The notes beneath the pieces were generated by a model. The model was not told the DNA's origin, did no database searches, and saw only the letters and a program-made list of their open reading frames with translations. Shown here piece after piece: positions 22,689-35,326 of a stretch of DNA of 64,000 bases. Every line of letters begins with the position of its first letter. Position 1 is the stretch's first letter. Source of the stretch: Arthrobotrys musiformis (taxonomy: Eukaryota > Ascomycota > Orbiliomycetes > Orbiliales > Orbiliaceae); NCBI GenBank assembly GCA_036971715.1, contig JAVHJL010000004.1, positions 3,162,001-3,226,000 on the forward strand, given 5' to 3'. The position numbers were made by a program, and so were the translations under genes.

Positions 22689-25461
22689 TTTATTTAAATG
22701 GGGGGTGTTGTGGTGGGTAGATGCCCCTAGGGGTAAAGGGATTGGCCACAGACGGAGTATTCGGTCGTGGTAGCTAGGGGAATGGGATCGGGGAGGGCAC
22801 TAATCTAGATGAATTGGGGTAGGTGGAGAGAGAAATTATATTGACCCGGTTAGAGATGGACAGATAACGATGGTTACCAGGAAGACGGAACGGACCGAAT
22901 TATGCGAATGCGCAACTAGACTGGGTTCCTGCGACTGTGGGGACGGCGTTTAATCATCGAAGAACAATAAAACAATTGAGAAAAAGAAGATGGTGATTAA
23001 CATATGCATGCAAGGTATAGGTCTAGAAGAGTGTGTGATGTGGACGGATTTGAATATCGTCGTTCTTTTTCGGTCTCTTGAATGGAGAAACCTGATAATA
23101 GAGCGGGTAAAAACGTTAACTTTCGGAATTTATAATTATTTATTTTATTTTAGAAATCTAGAAAACCCCGAGAACGTGACAGCTAAGATACAAAACGGTC
23201 ATTAAAATCCGATGGGTGGACTTGTGCATTTCTTGAGTTCACGGGCGTTTTCCCAACATGGCTCGGTCCCATATGGTGTACGAGCTGGGGAGAAACAATA
23301 CGTATGTGTAAAGAAAAATGGTGGTAGACCTAAAACCCACAAGCGCAACCAGGCGTGGGTAACTTTTCATGGTATCGTCGCACAGTTCTAACGAGACGGT
23401 AGCACGATCGAGTAGTCGAGTTTCGCTCGGAGTTCTCCCCCCCTTATTATAAATCCAGATGGCGGCACCACGAAGCACAGATAACGTGTGATTTCTACTG
23501 TCAAGTTATTCCTTACAAGGGTTATAGGGAGGCGAGAGCAAGGCAGTGCAGATAGGATACATCCACGCCAGATCGATCGTGTCAAACTCTGTTTCGTAGA
23601 GACTTAGGAAATCGGGAGACTGGCCTGGGAATGGGGGGGTTAGGGGGGTTAGGGAAGGACTGACAAGGTGCGTACTCTGACCAAGGGGGTACCCTACAGT
23701 TACCTCGAGGAGAATCCGGGTTCCCTTGAATTGTGATATTCTGTCCAATTATATTTAAATTAGAACGGGCAAGATCATCGATACATCGCGAGACTAGTAC
23801 TAGCCGTGGGATTGGGGAAGGCTTTCCAGGGATTAGATGATATATTTATATCATCATCAGCAAGGGTATCAATTCCGACATGGGGGAGAAATGTCTGGCC
23901 TGCATATATGCCCGTTCGTTTCTGGCATGAAAATCCTACGCTTAAACGAACCCCTTTGATGGTTTGAAGATGTCTTAAAAGAAAGGCTTCGAATTACCTG
24001 TTAAAATGTGGGTGCACGACAGCACGGAATTGGAGAGAATTGTTCTTAGAAGAAAATCAAAAAGTATTGGCTATCGGACGAACCAGCGGTGCAGATGTGG
24101 TGGATACCGGATCGTTACACAAGCGTTGGTATTTTTCTTCTTTTGTGTATGTACCTCACATTCCCACCCCACGGGAGGCTGCACGTTTGTGTTGGCAGGC
24201 AATGCATTGCTATCTTAAAAAAGAGAATGGCAAAGTAACGGGCGGTTGTGAGTCCGAAAGATCTCAGGGGGTGAAAGGCTGTTCTGGCTCGGAGCCGGGT
24301 TGGCATTTTGACATGATATCATATTAGGTTCGAAGACGGATAGCGGATGCATGGAGATATCGCGACGAGAACTGTGATGTTTCACAGACTGGACCGATCA
24401 AGGCGTAAACAGGACACTCGTCCGAGAATTCATCTTATATTAACATGTTATAAGTCACCTACCTATCACATAACCAGGTAATCTTAATATGATAGATATC
24501 ACCGTCGCATTGAGGAAGATTACGTTCTAAAAAAAAAAGAGGAAAAAATGGAGCCGATATCACGGTATCGAGAGATAGAGAATCAGAAGTTATCAGGCTA
24601 CTTTCACTTATTAAGGATGCATATATTATGCATGCGCGCACATTGTACAATCAATTCGATAGTAGCGTATACGATACGATAATAGCAGAAAATAGAATGG
24701 AATGTTGAGTCTGCGTTGTGCTGTTGTGTTTTCGAGTCGCAGCCACCAAAGACGGCACAGCCAAACTAATTGGGACGGTTGGAATTGGGGACTTCACTGT
24801 TGGGAGCTCCACGGCCCAAGCTAAGGTACCAAGCTACCCTCGAAAACCAAGTTGACTGGGCTGAAATGCTCGAGAAAGTGTTCTGAAATGTATCCGCATG
24901 GTTGGAATGTGATTTAGATTGAACCAATCCCGTTTTTTCAGCTGCGCGATGATGTATCTTTGCTGCAAACGGAGCTGGGCTGTTACCAGTTATGAGGCCG
25001 TGGACGATTGGAGAGGACCCACAATGGCTTTCGTCCCGAGAGATCCAACATCAGCATCCATCCACCAAGAACACTCCCATAACCGCCCAGGTTCCACACC
25101 CAGAGGCCAGGCCGCTCGCACGCACACTCGCACGCACGGCCTCAACCCGCCGTCCAAACCAGTCTGGAGAGTCTGTGAACGAATGTTCACCGTATAGTTT
25201 TTTTTTTCTGGGTGTTCTCGGTCGCTCGTTCCCACGTGTCCTTCATTCCATTCCTTCAGGTTTGAGCTCGATCATGCTCAATCAGCCAATTTGACCAACT
25301 TTGTTACGTTACCAGAACTGTGCTGTCCACGAATCCACCTCCGTAATCGATCGGGAACACAGGAAAAAGATAGGGACAGAAACCCAGAGAGGGAGAGAGA
25401 AAGAGAGAGAGAGCTGGAAGCTGGCTGTTGCTGAACCAACGCTCTCTTCCACCTGGCAGCC
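22689..25461. other. 2.8-kb spacer upstream of dipeptidyl peptidase
   Basis: No supported gene. Minus-strand frames at 23239-23748 and plus frames at 24006-24327 lack recognisable content. It holds the divergent promoters of the GAF gene and the dipeptidyl peptidase, a short telomere-like TTAGGG pair near 23640, a CGCACG-rich stretch near 25,115-25,140 and an AG microsatellite near 25,395-25,412. Confidence 0.55.
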
Positions 25462-28243
25462 ATGAGTTCTTCCTACAAAGATGAGGCTCGCGTGCCCCTT
25501 CGCGCAGGGCGTAGCTCTACCGACTCCGGTCGTGCATCCCTTGACTCCAATGATACCGACTCCACGACTTCCCTCGTCCTCGAACGAATCAACCCGTTGG
25601 ATGATACTGGACCCCGGCGTCGTCAGCTGGATAACGGGGATTTCGCCCCGTACGATTTGAGCGATGCTGAACGCGCCTTCGAGAAACGTGATAAGCCGAT
25701 GGAAGGCCGGATACGTAGGATGATTTGGATTCTGGCCGCCGTCCTTATCGGGAGTTGGCTGTTGGCTATGGCCGTGTACGTCATTCGCGATTGGAAAACT
25801 ACCGGCTCTCCTGGTGATCCGGAACAAAGCAAGACTACCAAAGCCGGGAGGAAGGTCTCATTGAATATGGTTATGAGTGGTCAGTTCTCGCCGAGACATC
25901 AAAGTATCACATGGATTGCCTCACCAGATGGCGAGAAGGATGGCTTGATGCTTGAAGAGAGGGGCGAAGATGGATTCTTGGTCGTCAAGGATGTTAAAGA
26001 CAAGGCCTATAAGAAAGTTTTGATGGAAAACGACGCTCTCCCGCTCCCTAGTGCCTTCGGTGGTGCCACAAAATACGCTCAGAAGGTGTGGCCGAGTCCG
26101 GATTTGAAATTGGTATTGGCGGCTGCGGATTACGTTTCGAACTTTCGACATTCGTTTTACGCGACATACTTTATCTACGATGTCGAGGCTAAGACAGTCG
26201 TCCCGTTGTACCCTAAGGATTCGGAAGCATTGATCCAGCTGGCTGTTTGGGCACCCTCGAGCGGCGGAATCGTGTTTGTTATGAATAACAACCTATACTT
26301 GCGAAAGTTACCTGGCGATGAGGTTGTCCAGATCACTAAGGACGGTGGTAGGGAATACTTCTACGGCGTTCCTGACTGGGTTTACGAAGAAGAGGTTTTC
26401 GCTGGCAACAAGGCAACCTGGTGGAGTCTTGACTCAAAGTTCATTGCCTTCTTACGAACGAACGAGACTCAGGTCCCAGAGTACCCGGTTCAATACTTCG
26501 TCTCTCGACCTTCTGGAGACTCTCCAAAACCAGGGCTAGAAAAGTATCCCGAGGAACGAAGAATCAAATACCCTAAGGCCGGGGCTCCCAACCCAACTGT
26601 TGATATCCTCTTTTACGACATTGAAAAGAACGAATCCTTCTCAGTCGCCATCGAGAATGACTTTGATGACCTTGAGAGACTAATCACCGAAGTTACTTGG
26701 GCTGGTAACAACAATGTTCTCGTCAGGGAAACAAATCGTGAGAGCGATGTTCTCAAGATGGTTCTCATCGACGTTGGTACCCGAAAGGGCAAGATTGTGC
26801 GTGAGGTCGATATCAACGCTATTGACGGCGGTTGGTTTGAGGTTTCCCAGCACACCACTTACATCCCGGCTGAACCAGAGTTTGGGAGAGCCAACGATGG
26901 ATACATTGACACCGTTGTGCACGAGGGTTTCGATCATTTGGCTTACTTTACACCACTTGATCAAACCGAGCCAATCCTGCTCACAAAGGGTAACTGGGAG
27001 GTCATCGATGCACCATCGGCAGTTAGCTTGGAGAACCAGAAAGTCTACTTTACATCCACTCAAAAGTCTTCGATTGAGCGACATATCTACAGCGTCAAGC
27101 TCGATGGCTCTGAGCTCACTCCGTTGACGAACACATCTAGTGATGGTCATTATAGCGCCTCTTTCAGTGATAAGGCCCGCTATGCGCTGCTTTCATACAA
27201 CGGGCCCGGAATCCCATGGCAAAAGGTTATCGAAACAGACCCCAAGTCCACATACGAGGAAATCATCCAAACCAATGACAACCTCAAAGAACTCGCTTCC
27301 CAATATGAGCTCCCCACTAAGCACTACTCTACCGTCACAATCGATGGGTTTGAGTTGAACGTCGTGGAGCGTCGCCCACCACATTTCAACCCGAAGCTCA
27401 AGTACCCCGTCCTCTTCCAGGTGTACGGTGGTCCAGGCAGCCAACAAGTCGGAAAAGAGTACAGAGTTGACTTCCAGTCCTACCTCGCTGCTACATTTAA
27501 CTACATCGTCGTCACTGTCGATGGCCGTGGTACTGGCTTCATTGGGCGAAAGGCTCGAGTCATTGTCCGTGGAGACCTTGGGAAATACGAGTCACACGAC
27601 CAGATCGAAACTGCAAAGATCTGGGCAAAGAAAAAGTATACCGATGAAACCCGATTTGCAATTTGGGGATGGAGTTACGGCGGCTTCATGACGCTTAAGA
27701 CTCTCGAGCAGGATGGGGGCAAGACCTTCCAGTACGGAATGGCGGTTGCACCAGTCACGGATTGGAGCTTCTACGACTCTATCTATACCGAGAGATACAT
27801 GCACACCCCACAGCATAACCCTACGGGCTACGAATCCAGTGCGATCAATAAGGTTGACTCGTTAGGCAAGAGCGTGAGGTTCTTGATGATGCATGGAGTT
27901 GCAGATGACAATGTGCACTTCCAGAACTCGCTGACCCTGTTGGACAAGTTGGATCTTGCGGGTATTGAAAATTACGACGTGCACGTATTCCCCGATTCGG
28001 ATCATTCGATTTATTTCCGTAAGTAGTCCCTGTTTTCTTGACCTATAATCGAAAATTGACTAACAGTTTGGTATAGATAATGCAAATAAGATTGTATACG
28101 ATAAGCTAGCAACATGGCTTCTCAAGGCGTTTAACAAGGAGTATTTGAAACACAGCGAGGAGCCTATTCCGTTGGAGAAGGAGGTGTCGGATAAATTGGA
28201 GAAGAGGGGATGGAGAGAGAGGGCAGTTTACATCGATGTTTGA
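25462..28243 (+). CDS. Type II membrane dipeptidyl aminopeptidase (S9B, STE13/DAPB-like)
   Basis: Two exons, 25462-28018 and 28077-28243, encode about 907 residues. It should cleave X-Pro or X-Ala dipeptides from peptide N-termini in the late Golgi or vacuole membrane, as yeast Ste13 and Dap2 do. A cytoplasmic tail of about 86 residues precedes one membrane helix (87-108). A DPP IV-type beta-propeller follows, then the hydrolase domain. The triad is Ser738 in WGWSYGG, Asp815 in GVADDNVHFQ and His848 in DSDHS. The propeller Glu pair that binds the substrate amino terminus fits VYEEEVF near residue 309. The small last exon completes the C-terminal helix (LATWLLKAF). Whether it is the vacuolar or the Golgi enzyme cannot be settled from sequence. 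Confidence 0.95.
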
Positions 28244-28602
28244 GCATGATATAATTTCTGAGCAATCTACGGGTAGGGCATATCATTTAAGTATTTTGTA
28301 TTATGTTTCTCATGGCAGTTTTCTTCGCGTGTTATTTGTCTGTCTGCCTGTCATTTTGGTTTGATATGATTTGAACTTTTGATTCTTTTGATGTATTATA
28401 TGAAACTTTTTGATTGACTTATGTGCAATGGTTGAACAGTAAATGACCCTCGCTTTGTGAAATATCGTATATATCGCTCTGTATGTCGAAAGATATAAAT
28501 CGGACCCGCCAGAACGCCACCTCCACGTAATAGTACCCTTATCGTACACAATCCCGTCAAGCCATCCCTCAATCCCCATCTGCTGATGGGGATTTTGCAC
28601 AT
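28244..28602. other. Convergent 3' spacer
   Basis: About 360 bases between the ends of the dipeptidyl peptidase gene and CGR1. T-rich on the plus strand; contains their 3' untranslated regions. Confidence 0.65.
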
Positions 28603-29051
28603 CTACCTCTCTTTCAACAACTTATTCCTCTTCTCCCTTCTCTTCAATCTCTCGACTCGTTTGGCATGCATCTTTGCTGCCAACTTTTCATAACGTTCCT
28701 TCTCTTCCTTCGCAGCTCGTTTGTCCTTGATACTTTGTATCCGCTGTTGGCGGACAGCTTCCTTCTCGGCTTTTAGTTCCTTTTCCTTGGCCTTTATGAT
28801 TGAGGACTGAACACGGTCGGCTTGCCGGGCTAGGTAGGATTTCGATTGCTTGGATGATGTGGAGGAAGAGCCTGTGGTCCCGGGTTTGAAGGGAGCCTTG
28901 GGAAGTTTCCATTGTTTGCCTTGGGTTTCAGTTAGTTCCGAAGTCTTTTATTTAGTTCAAGTAAGTAATACAAGAAGGGAGTTATACCATTCTTGCGAAT
29001 GCCCTGAGCAGGGACGCTAGCAGTTGCGGGGTCTATTATTTCGGTGGACAT
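28603..29051 (-). CDS. CGR1: rRNA-processing protein CGR1
   Basis: Two exons, 29051-28988 and 28919-28603, encode 126 residues. CGR1 is a small nucleolar protein needed for pre-rRNA processing and 60S subunit assembly. The family signature is clear: an N-terminal RKNGKQW block split by the intron, followed by a long Lys/Glu/Arg helix with KAEKEAVRQQRIQ, KDKRAAKEEKERYEKLA and KRVERLKRREKRNKLL. The length is typical (110-130). The gene converges on the dipeptidyl peptidase gene and is divergent from the ornithine carrier gene. Confidence 0.93.
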
Positions 29052-30233
29052 GGTAGACGATGCTGGTTTTGCAGGAATGTAGAGAAAGCGAGAAGATGTG
29101 CGACAGGCGCAAAAGAAAGAAAATAGGTTTGTAGAACCTTGGCACTCGGTGATTAGATTAGATCCTTATATCCGATCCAACCTCACATCAACACATTTGG
29201 AGGATCAGATAATGCAACCTGTTCAAGGCAGCATTCTAGACTCATCTGAGGGACTTTTTTTTCGTCCGGTTTAAGTTTTCCAGGGACCGACTTCGCTTGG
29301 GATCCACATTGCATTTCGAGGCTTTCTTTGTGCGACGACGGGGGAGGCTTTGTACATGTGTGTATGAGGCATATAAACCGTCTTCTTCTTCTTCTTCCTT
29401 TTTGTTTATTCCCTTTAAGCTTTTCTTACTGGCCCCGGGCTACGTTTCAGGAAAATTTTCGTCTGAATGACGATTAGTTATTATATTAAGAAATGTCAAC
29501 GGCCGGATAATCCGTCCCCTTGGACAGCTAGCTAAAAAAAAACCGACATGTGAAGCGATGACCACCGCAGGAGCTCTGATATAAAAACATTATGCTTCGC
29601 CCAACCGTCGACGGGTTTCCCTTTGAATCCTCCATTGTACCACTCAACCCTCCCGTCGAGTACATTTTAACAGCTATATGTAACGCACCACGGCACGCGG
29701 CAGCAAGCGAATGAAGGTTACAGAGCTCGTAGCTCTGCTTAGCTAATTGCTTTTACAAACCTCTTTTTCGATCTTCAGGTTACCAGGTATTACGTACCCG
29801 AGCTCGACAGGTCGCCATTCTTCCGAACGGACGAACAAAAAAAAAAAAGAAAACTCTTTTCGGCCCGCCCCCCACATCTGCTTGCGCTGAGGAAAACTTC
29901 GTAATTTTCTCCAAGGATTATACTATGTTCACATCAGGAAGCTGAGGGGGACGAAAAAAAAAGGAGGAAGGGAAAGCGGCAAAAGCCATTCGCCCTTGAC
30001 CGTGCTGGTATCGAAATATATCAGTTCTGGTGGAGGGTTGACGGTTTTTAGCCAGTTCCTCTTTTTTTATTTTTTTCTTATACTGAGAAGATATACTTCG
30101 ATCTCGAAATATTTCTTTATCGGCGGATCTAATCTACCCGAAATCTTCGATTATCCCATCTTTTTCGAGCTAGTTACATATACTTCCCTCGGACCTTTTT
30201 CAGTACAAGCTTGTGGTATTTTTCTTTTCGACA
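29052..30233. other. Divergent promoter region, CGR1 / ornithine carrier
   Basis: About 1.2 kb with no gene. It should hold both promoters. It has several A/T homopolymer runs and a pyrimidine-rich stretch just before 30234, typical of the leader of the carrier gene. Confidence 0.6.
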
Positions 30234-31375
30234 ATGGGCGAAGTCGTCGAAACCACCGCCATTTCCGCCAAGGACGGCCATGCGGTCACAGCTATTAAGG
30301 ATATCGCCTACGGTTCCGTACGTAGACCTTCTATACAATATATACTTTTAAACTAACAAACGGGGATATTATAGTTAGCCGGCATGGTAGGCAAATTCAT
30401 CGAATACCCCTTCGACACCGTCAAAGTCCGACTGCAGACCCAAAACCACTTCAAAGGCCCCATCGACTGTTTCACCCAGGGTTTAAAAACCGATGGAATA
30501 ACCGGTCTATACCGCGGGATCGCCCCGCCGCTGGTTGGAGCCGCTGCTGAGAACGCCGGGTTATTCTTCAGTGTATGTTCTACACCCCCCCCCCAGGTTC
30601 TTCAAGATGGATCATGGCTGATGGGTTATGATATTAGTATACAATATCCCAAAACGTCCTCAGAAAGTCCTTCTACCCATCCCACGATCCGGATCAAAAA
30701 CTCCCGTTGGCGGCATTAGTCACCTGCGGCGCCATCGCCGGCGCATCCTGTAGTTTGATATTAACCCCCATCGAACTGATAAAATGCAAAATGCAAGTGC
30801 AAGCCGTCAACCCACCCGAACCCTCTAGCGGGGTATCCCCAAAACCCACAACCGCCGGAACACCAGCCCAAAACCGCTCTTACACCACCGCTACGATCCC
30901 AAAACCCCGTTACGCAGGACCGATAACGTTGATAAGCGAAGTTATCAAAGCGCATGGAATCCTGGGTATGTGGCACGGTCAGACGGGTACTTTCCTCCGA
31001 GAAACCGGTGGATCGGCCGTTTGGTTCGGCGCGTACGAATACGTCTCCCTCGCTTTTAGAAATCTTCACCTTACTGCTACGGGAATACCGAAAGACGAGA
31101 ATACGGCGGGAGAAATGATGATTGCTGGTGCTTGCGCCGGTGTTTGTTATAATGCGGTATTATTCCCCGCCGACACGATCAAAAGCCGTATGCAGACCGC
31201 AGCGGTGGGGGGTATCGGCAGCAGACAGTTGGGATTCTGGGATACAGGGAAGGATATCTACCGATCCGGTGGGATTAGGGGATTATATAGAGGATGTGGG
31301 ATAACAGTCCTGAGAGCCGCGCCGGCTAGTGCTGTTATCTTCCTGGTGTACGAGACTTTGAAGGCGAGGTTTTGA
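30234..31375 (+). CDS. Mitochondrial ornithine/basic amino-acid carrier (ORT1/ARG-13 type)
   Basis: Three exons, 30234-30317, 30375-30572 and 30638-31375, encode 339 residues. It belongs to the SLC25 mitochondrial carrier family, with three repeats each bearing the signature: PFDTVKVRLQ, PIELIKCKMQ and PADTIKSRMQ. The opening DIAYGSLAGMVGKFIEYPFD and GLYRGIAPPLVGAAAENAGLFF are close to fungal ornithine carriers (yeast Ort1, Neurospora arg-13), which export ornithine made in the matrix for cytosolic arginine synthesis. The second repeat has an insertion of about 40 Pro/Thr-rich residues after KMQVQA. Substrate assignment is by family resemblance only. Confidence 0.92.
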
Positions 31376-31752
31376 ATCCTTTTTTAATTTTGCTAATTGT
31401 GGGGTTTTGTATGATGGGGAGTGGGGTAATGGTGTACACGGAGGGGATACCCGAATTTTTCTTCATTTTCGATACATTATAAACTTCCTCCCCACGAAGG
31501 AGGAGGGGAACAAAAAGTGTTTTGGTGTGTGTGATAGACGGTATAGACTTTTGTTTGGCATACTACATGTATTTTTGTACTTTTATATCTCTTGCAATTA
31601 CAGCGGCGTACTCAGTTTTTATCGTCATCGGATCGTTATCGACTTTTATCATTTCCATGTATAGAATAGGCCAGAATACACATACAATCATATGATAAAA
31701 TCAATCTTTGAGATTATATATCAATCAGCTGAAGTATAAGGCCGCCCAAAAA
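31376..31752. other. 3' region of the carrier gene
   Basis: T-rich 3' flank of the ornithine carrier gene. No gene seen. Confidence 0.6.
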
Positions 31753-32045
31753 ATGACCTCCATCCCCACCGGTACCGTCCAATTGACAATCGATACAGTA
31801 TCCTGCATAACAATCAACGGTGGCGGTTAATTCCAATGGTCAAGGATCAAGTTGTGATCCTGCATAAGAAGCCCCAGCAATTCCAGCGCACAATATACAA
31901 CAAAAACACCACATTGACGACAAACCCAAGGGGCGCCGACGACTTGAGAGAACAGTGGAAGCAAAAAACGAAATATGTTGAGACTAGAGAACTAGAAGGG
32001 AAAAAACTCTTAGAAGTTATGAAGTCTAATGGGCCTTTCGCATGA
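31753..32045 (+). pseudogene. Small protein gene, apparently frameshifted
   Basis: Two adjacent frames look like halves of one small gene. An ATG at 31753 opens 25 codons ending GGG then TAA at 31828. The next frame, open from 31740 and with an ATG at 31836, encodes a 69-residue basic sequence (VKDQVVILHKKP...QRTIYNK...ADDLREQW...LEGKKLLEVM) that looks like real protein. The two frames meet within a few bases near 31825-31830, so one inserted or missing base would join them. It could be a sequencing error, a recent pseudogene, or the 69-residue protein alone. I do not recognise the family for certain. Confidence 0.35.
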
Positions 32046-32827
32046 GATGATTGGCGGAATTGATTGATACCGGGTGTTTGAGGCCGCGATATGTTTGTCG
32101 AGATATCATGGCACGCAACCCCCCTCCCCTCGTGGGCACTTTTTCTCTCTCTTGATCTCCTTCAGGACCGACTTGTATTTTATCTATAACTTTCCACGAG
32201 GCCCGATGCTATCGAAAAACCACATATACAGGCAACTTCTACGAACTAAAAACAATACACTACCTCCCACACCGTGGTAGACAAAAACCTCGACCATACC
32301 GCTCACAGAACCCCTCCTTCCATCACTTGAATCCCGCTGTGAACATCTCGCACCCCGCTCCAGTTTCTCACATAGCTTGAGAGCCCCACTCCACCTCCCA
32401 GATCCAGCCTCGGACCCATACAAACAAGAGCTCCCACGGATCTAAACATCGACTACCTACGTAAATTGATACAAACCCAGATACAACTTCCCCGGCCTTA
32501 AATATCTATCCAACTTCCTTTCAAGGCGCTGTATCAGAAGACATAAAATATACAGTCGCATTCAATGCTAAATGATATAGTCTATCAGTAGTACACAATA
32601 GTACAACCAACCAACCAAAAAAGATCGATGCCCACTTCCAAAAACGTTTAAACAGGCCCAAAAGAACACCCATCCATCAACGCTAAATGCAGCCAGTACA
32701 TCTAAACGAATACATGCTAAATAACATTACAAAATCCAGTAGTCGTAGACTTCATAAAGAATATCAAAATACAGATAATAAAAATCTATGCAAAGAACTG
32801 GGAAAAAAAGGTGACTTCTAGGCCCTT
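32046..32827. other. Spacer, 3' side of the GRF protein gene
   Basis: About 780 bases with no supported gene. AT-rich; probably contains the 3' untranslated region of the GRF zinc-finger gene. Confidence 0.55.
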
Positions 32828-35326
32828 CTATTTCTTTCCCCCATCACATTCGCAATCGGTTTGATGACCCTTCTTAATCTGCTCTTTCAACCCTCTGATC
32901 TCCCTCTGCAGCGATGCTATGGTCTTGTGCAGTTTCTCGTTCTCGTGGTGGTACTCGGATACTGACTCCAGATGTGTCTCCGACAACTTCTTCGCATTGA
33001 CTAATTCCTTCCTCAAAGTCTCAATAGTCTTCCTAAAACTAGTATTTCGTCCTCGAAGCATGGCTGCTTCTTTTGTATTCGAGGAAGGTGTTGGTGGATC
33101 AAGCAAAGGTGATTCAGGGACGAAGGACTGCGATGATGGCGGGCCGAAGGATTGGGATGCAGGCGCAAACGATTGCGACGGAGTCGCGGGGGCCTGGACC
33201 ACCGAGACTTCATTCTCGTCATGGCTCTGCTGGTGGAAACGGCGGCGTAGTTCTGCAAGATCCTTACGGGCTCTGTCACGGCTATCAAAGAATATCTATT
33301 AGAAAAACAACTCAACTGGAAATTAATGTTCGGGAAGGATTAAAGATGACTTACCTCGTATAATACCCAACTTGCTTCCCATATGACTTCTTCAATATCT
33401 CTCTAAGATCTTGCGAGTCGTCCAGATGCAACGAAACCTCAGCCCGCCCCAACACTCCGAATACCTCACTCGTGATATCAACCGGACGGTCGATAAGGCT
33501 GCTCCCCGGTGTACCTGACGTTCCTACAGACTTCTGCGGCGTCGATGGAACCAGCAGTCCGTTTGGTACGGTCTTTTCTTCTAGCGGTGTTTTTCCGCTA
33601 GTTGAGGCGCTGTTCGGTGGTGCCATAGGATGATGACCATTTACACCCTTTGGACTCGTAGAACCCGGTCCCATCGGATTCGCGGGGTCCGCTGTCGGTA
33701 ATTTAGTACTAGATGCCGAAGGTCGAACGGTACTATTCGTCCAAGGAGCCGGAACCGGCTTCTTGCCCTTATCAGCTTCGAGGAGGGGCTGCAAATTCGG
33801 AAAGGCCACCGGATCCACATTGTCGAACTCTGACTGCCTCGCACACCTTTCCTGAGCGGAGGTAGCCATGGATCTAGTATCCACATGCTGCTGTTGGAGC
33901 ATAATCGGCGGCGTGTCAGCTACAGTTGATTCCGTGGAGGGGTACGGCATATGCGAGACGCTCATGTTGACCGATTGATCCAGGAGATGCTTGCTAGGTG
34001 AGGTATTATTCTTAGTCCTAGCGATCTTGCGGGGTCCTTCTGATGGATCGTCCGATGGTTCCTGTGGCAGCGGTGGCCGGACAAACGTTGGGCTTCGAAT
34101 AGCGTCTAATGCGTCCTCGAATTGTGTATCACCGCCGCTATCGGTGTCGAGGTCGATGGGGACGTTGTCTCCAGCGGCGTTTTCGATATCAGAAGGGATA
34201 GATATGCAATCTGCCTCCGGTTCACCATTCACTTCTTCTTCGAACCTGACAACCGACGATTTTCCTTTTGCAGATTCCGATAGTGATGGTTTCTTAAATG
34301 AAGACCATTCAGAAGGTTTCCCCCGTTGGAAGCTCTCCGAAATCTTGGTTTGTCGCAAACGACGAGAGGGAGTGGCAGTCTTCGAGGGCAGTTGTCCAGC
34401 AACCAATAGTGCTCTCTTTTCACGCTCTCTTGCCTCTTCAATCCATAGATAAAACCCACATCCAGATCGAGGGCCGGCTATAGGATTTTATAGACCCTTT
34501 CTCCCCTCTACACTTCCCGAATCCTCACAGCGAGGAAGGAAAGTGTTAGGAGGGGAGCAAAGAGGGTCAAAATGTTAGCCTCGTTCATGATTGTATGATC
34601 CTACAGAAAAAATTCCTAGTTTGGTGGAGCAGGCCCGCCGCACGAGCTGCAAAACGGCCTGCACGGCAGAAAGGCAATAAACCCCTCCAGGCTAGGATGC
34701 GGGATGCGGGTGCGAAAAACCTACAGTTTTTGCTACAGGTCCAAACTGCGCACGGGACCCAAAAATTCCAATATTAGCCAAAGATTCAACTTTTTTTCTT
34801 GGTACAACAGAGGGGCTTAAAAGATAAAGTAACTCGGGTGCGATAGAATCGAATCATTCAGGCATCCTGGCCTGTTTATTCCAACACTCCCACAGGCATT
34901 CGAGTCAGAGAGGAGGAAGAGGAGGGGGGAAATACTCACATCCACGACCTTCGTTCTTCCCCATTTTCCTCACTTTGTTAAGGGCGGCGGGGAGCCTACA
35001 TCATTTCCGTAAACAAAAAGGGAGGCTCAGTGTTTTTCGCAGAAAAATTCTGCAGGATGCGTTTCATACCTCGGTGTGCAATTGCCTGTAATAATATTTC
35101 ATTTTTGTTAGCCGCGCGCATTACAATCACATTGTCAATGCAATGTATCGACAGATGCATTATGATGACTGTAAAAAAATTTGAAGTCTGAATAGACGAC
35201 GGGACGAGTGGATGGAAATGACTTACACATCCATTGGTTCTTGACGAAGATACCATTTTTCTGGGTCGAATGCGGGCTTTTGTGAGCGGGGGAGTCGACT
35301 GCAATATCTTCGCCGTTCGAGTTCAT
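32828..35326 (-). CDS. GRF-type zinc-finger protein with C-terminal coiled coil
   Basis: Six exons reconstruct in phase: 35326-35227, 35085-35070, 34995-34940, 34745-34725, 34477-33355 and 33281-32828, about 589 residues. The second and fourth exons are only 16 and 21 bases. Joined, the first five exons produce a GRF zinc finger with Cys34, Cys36, Cys61 and Cys71, the GRGFW core and a closing CGFYLW followed by an acidic-basic helix EEAREREKRALL. GRF fingers bind single-stranded DNA or RNA in proteins such as APE2, TOP3A and NEIL3; no catalytic domain is present here. Residues about 110-450 are polar and disordered with an acidic patch. The C-terminus (about 510-580) is a coiled coil (KTIETLRKELVNAKK and KTIASLQREIRGLKEQIK). 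A nuclear role in DNA repair or replication is inference. Confidence 0.8.

Noticed and set aside
23239..23748. Minus-strand frames in the GAF/DPP spacer
   Set aside because: Short, mutually overlapping, no recognisable features and no plausible introns joining them.
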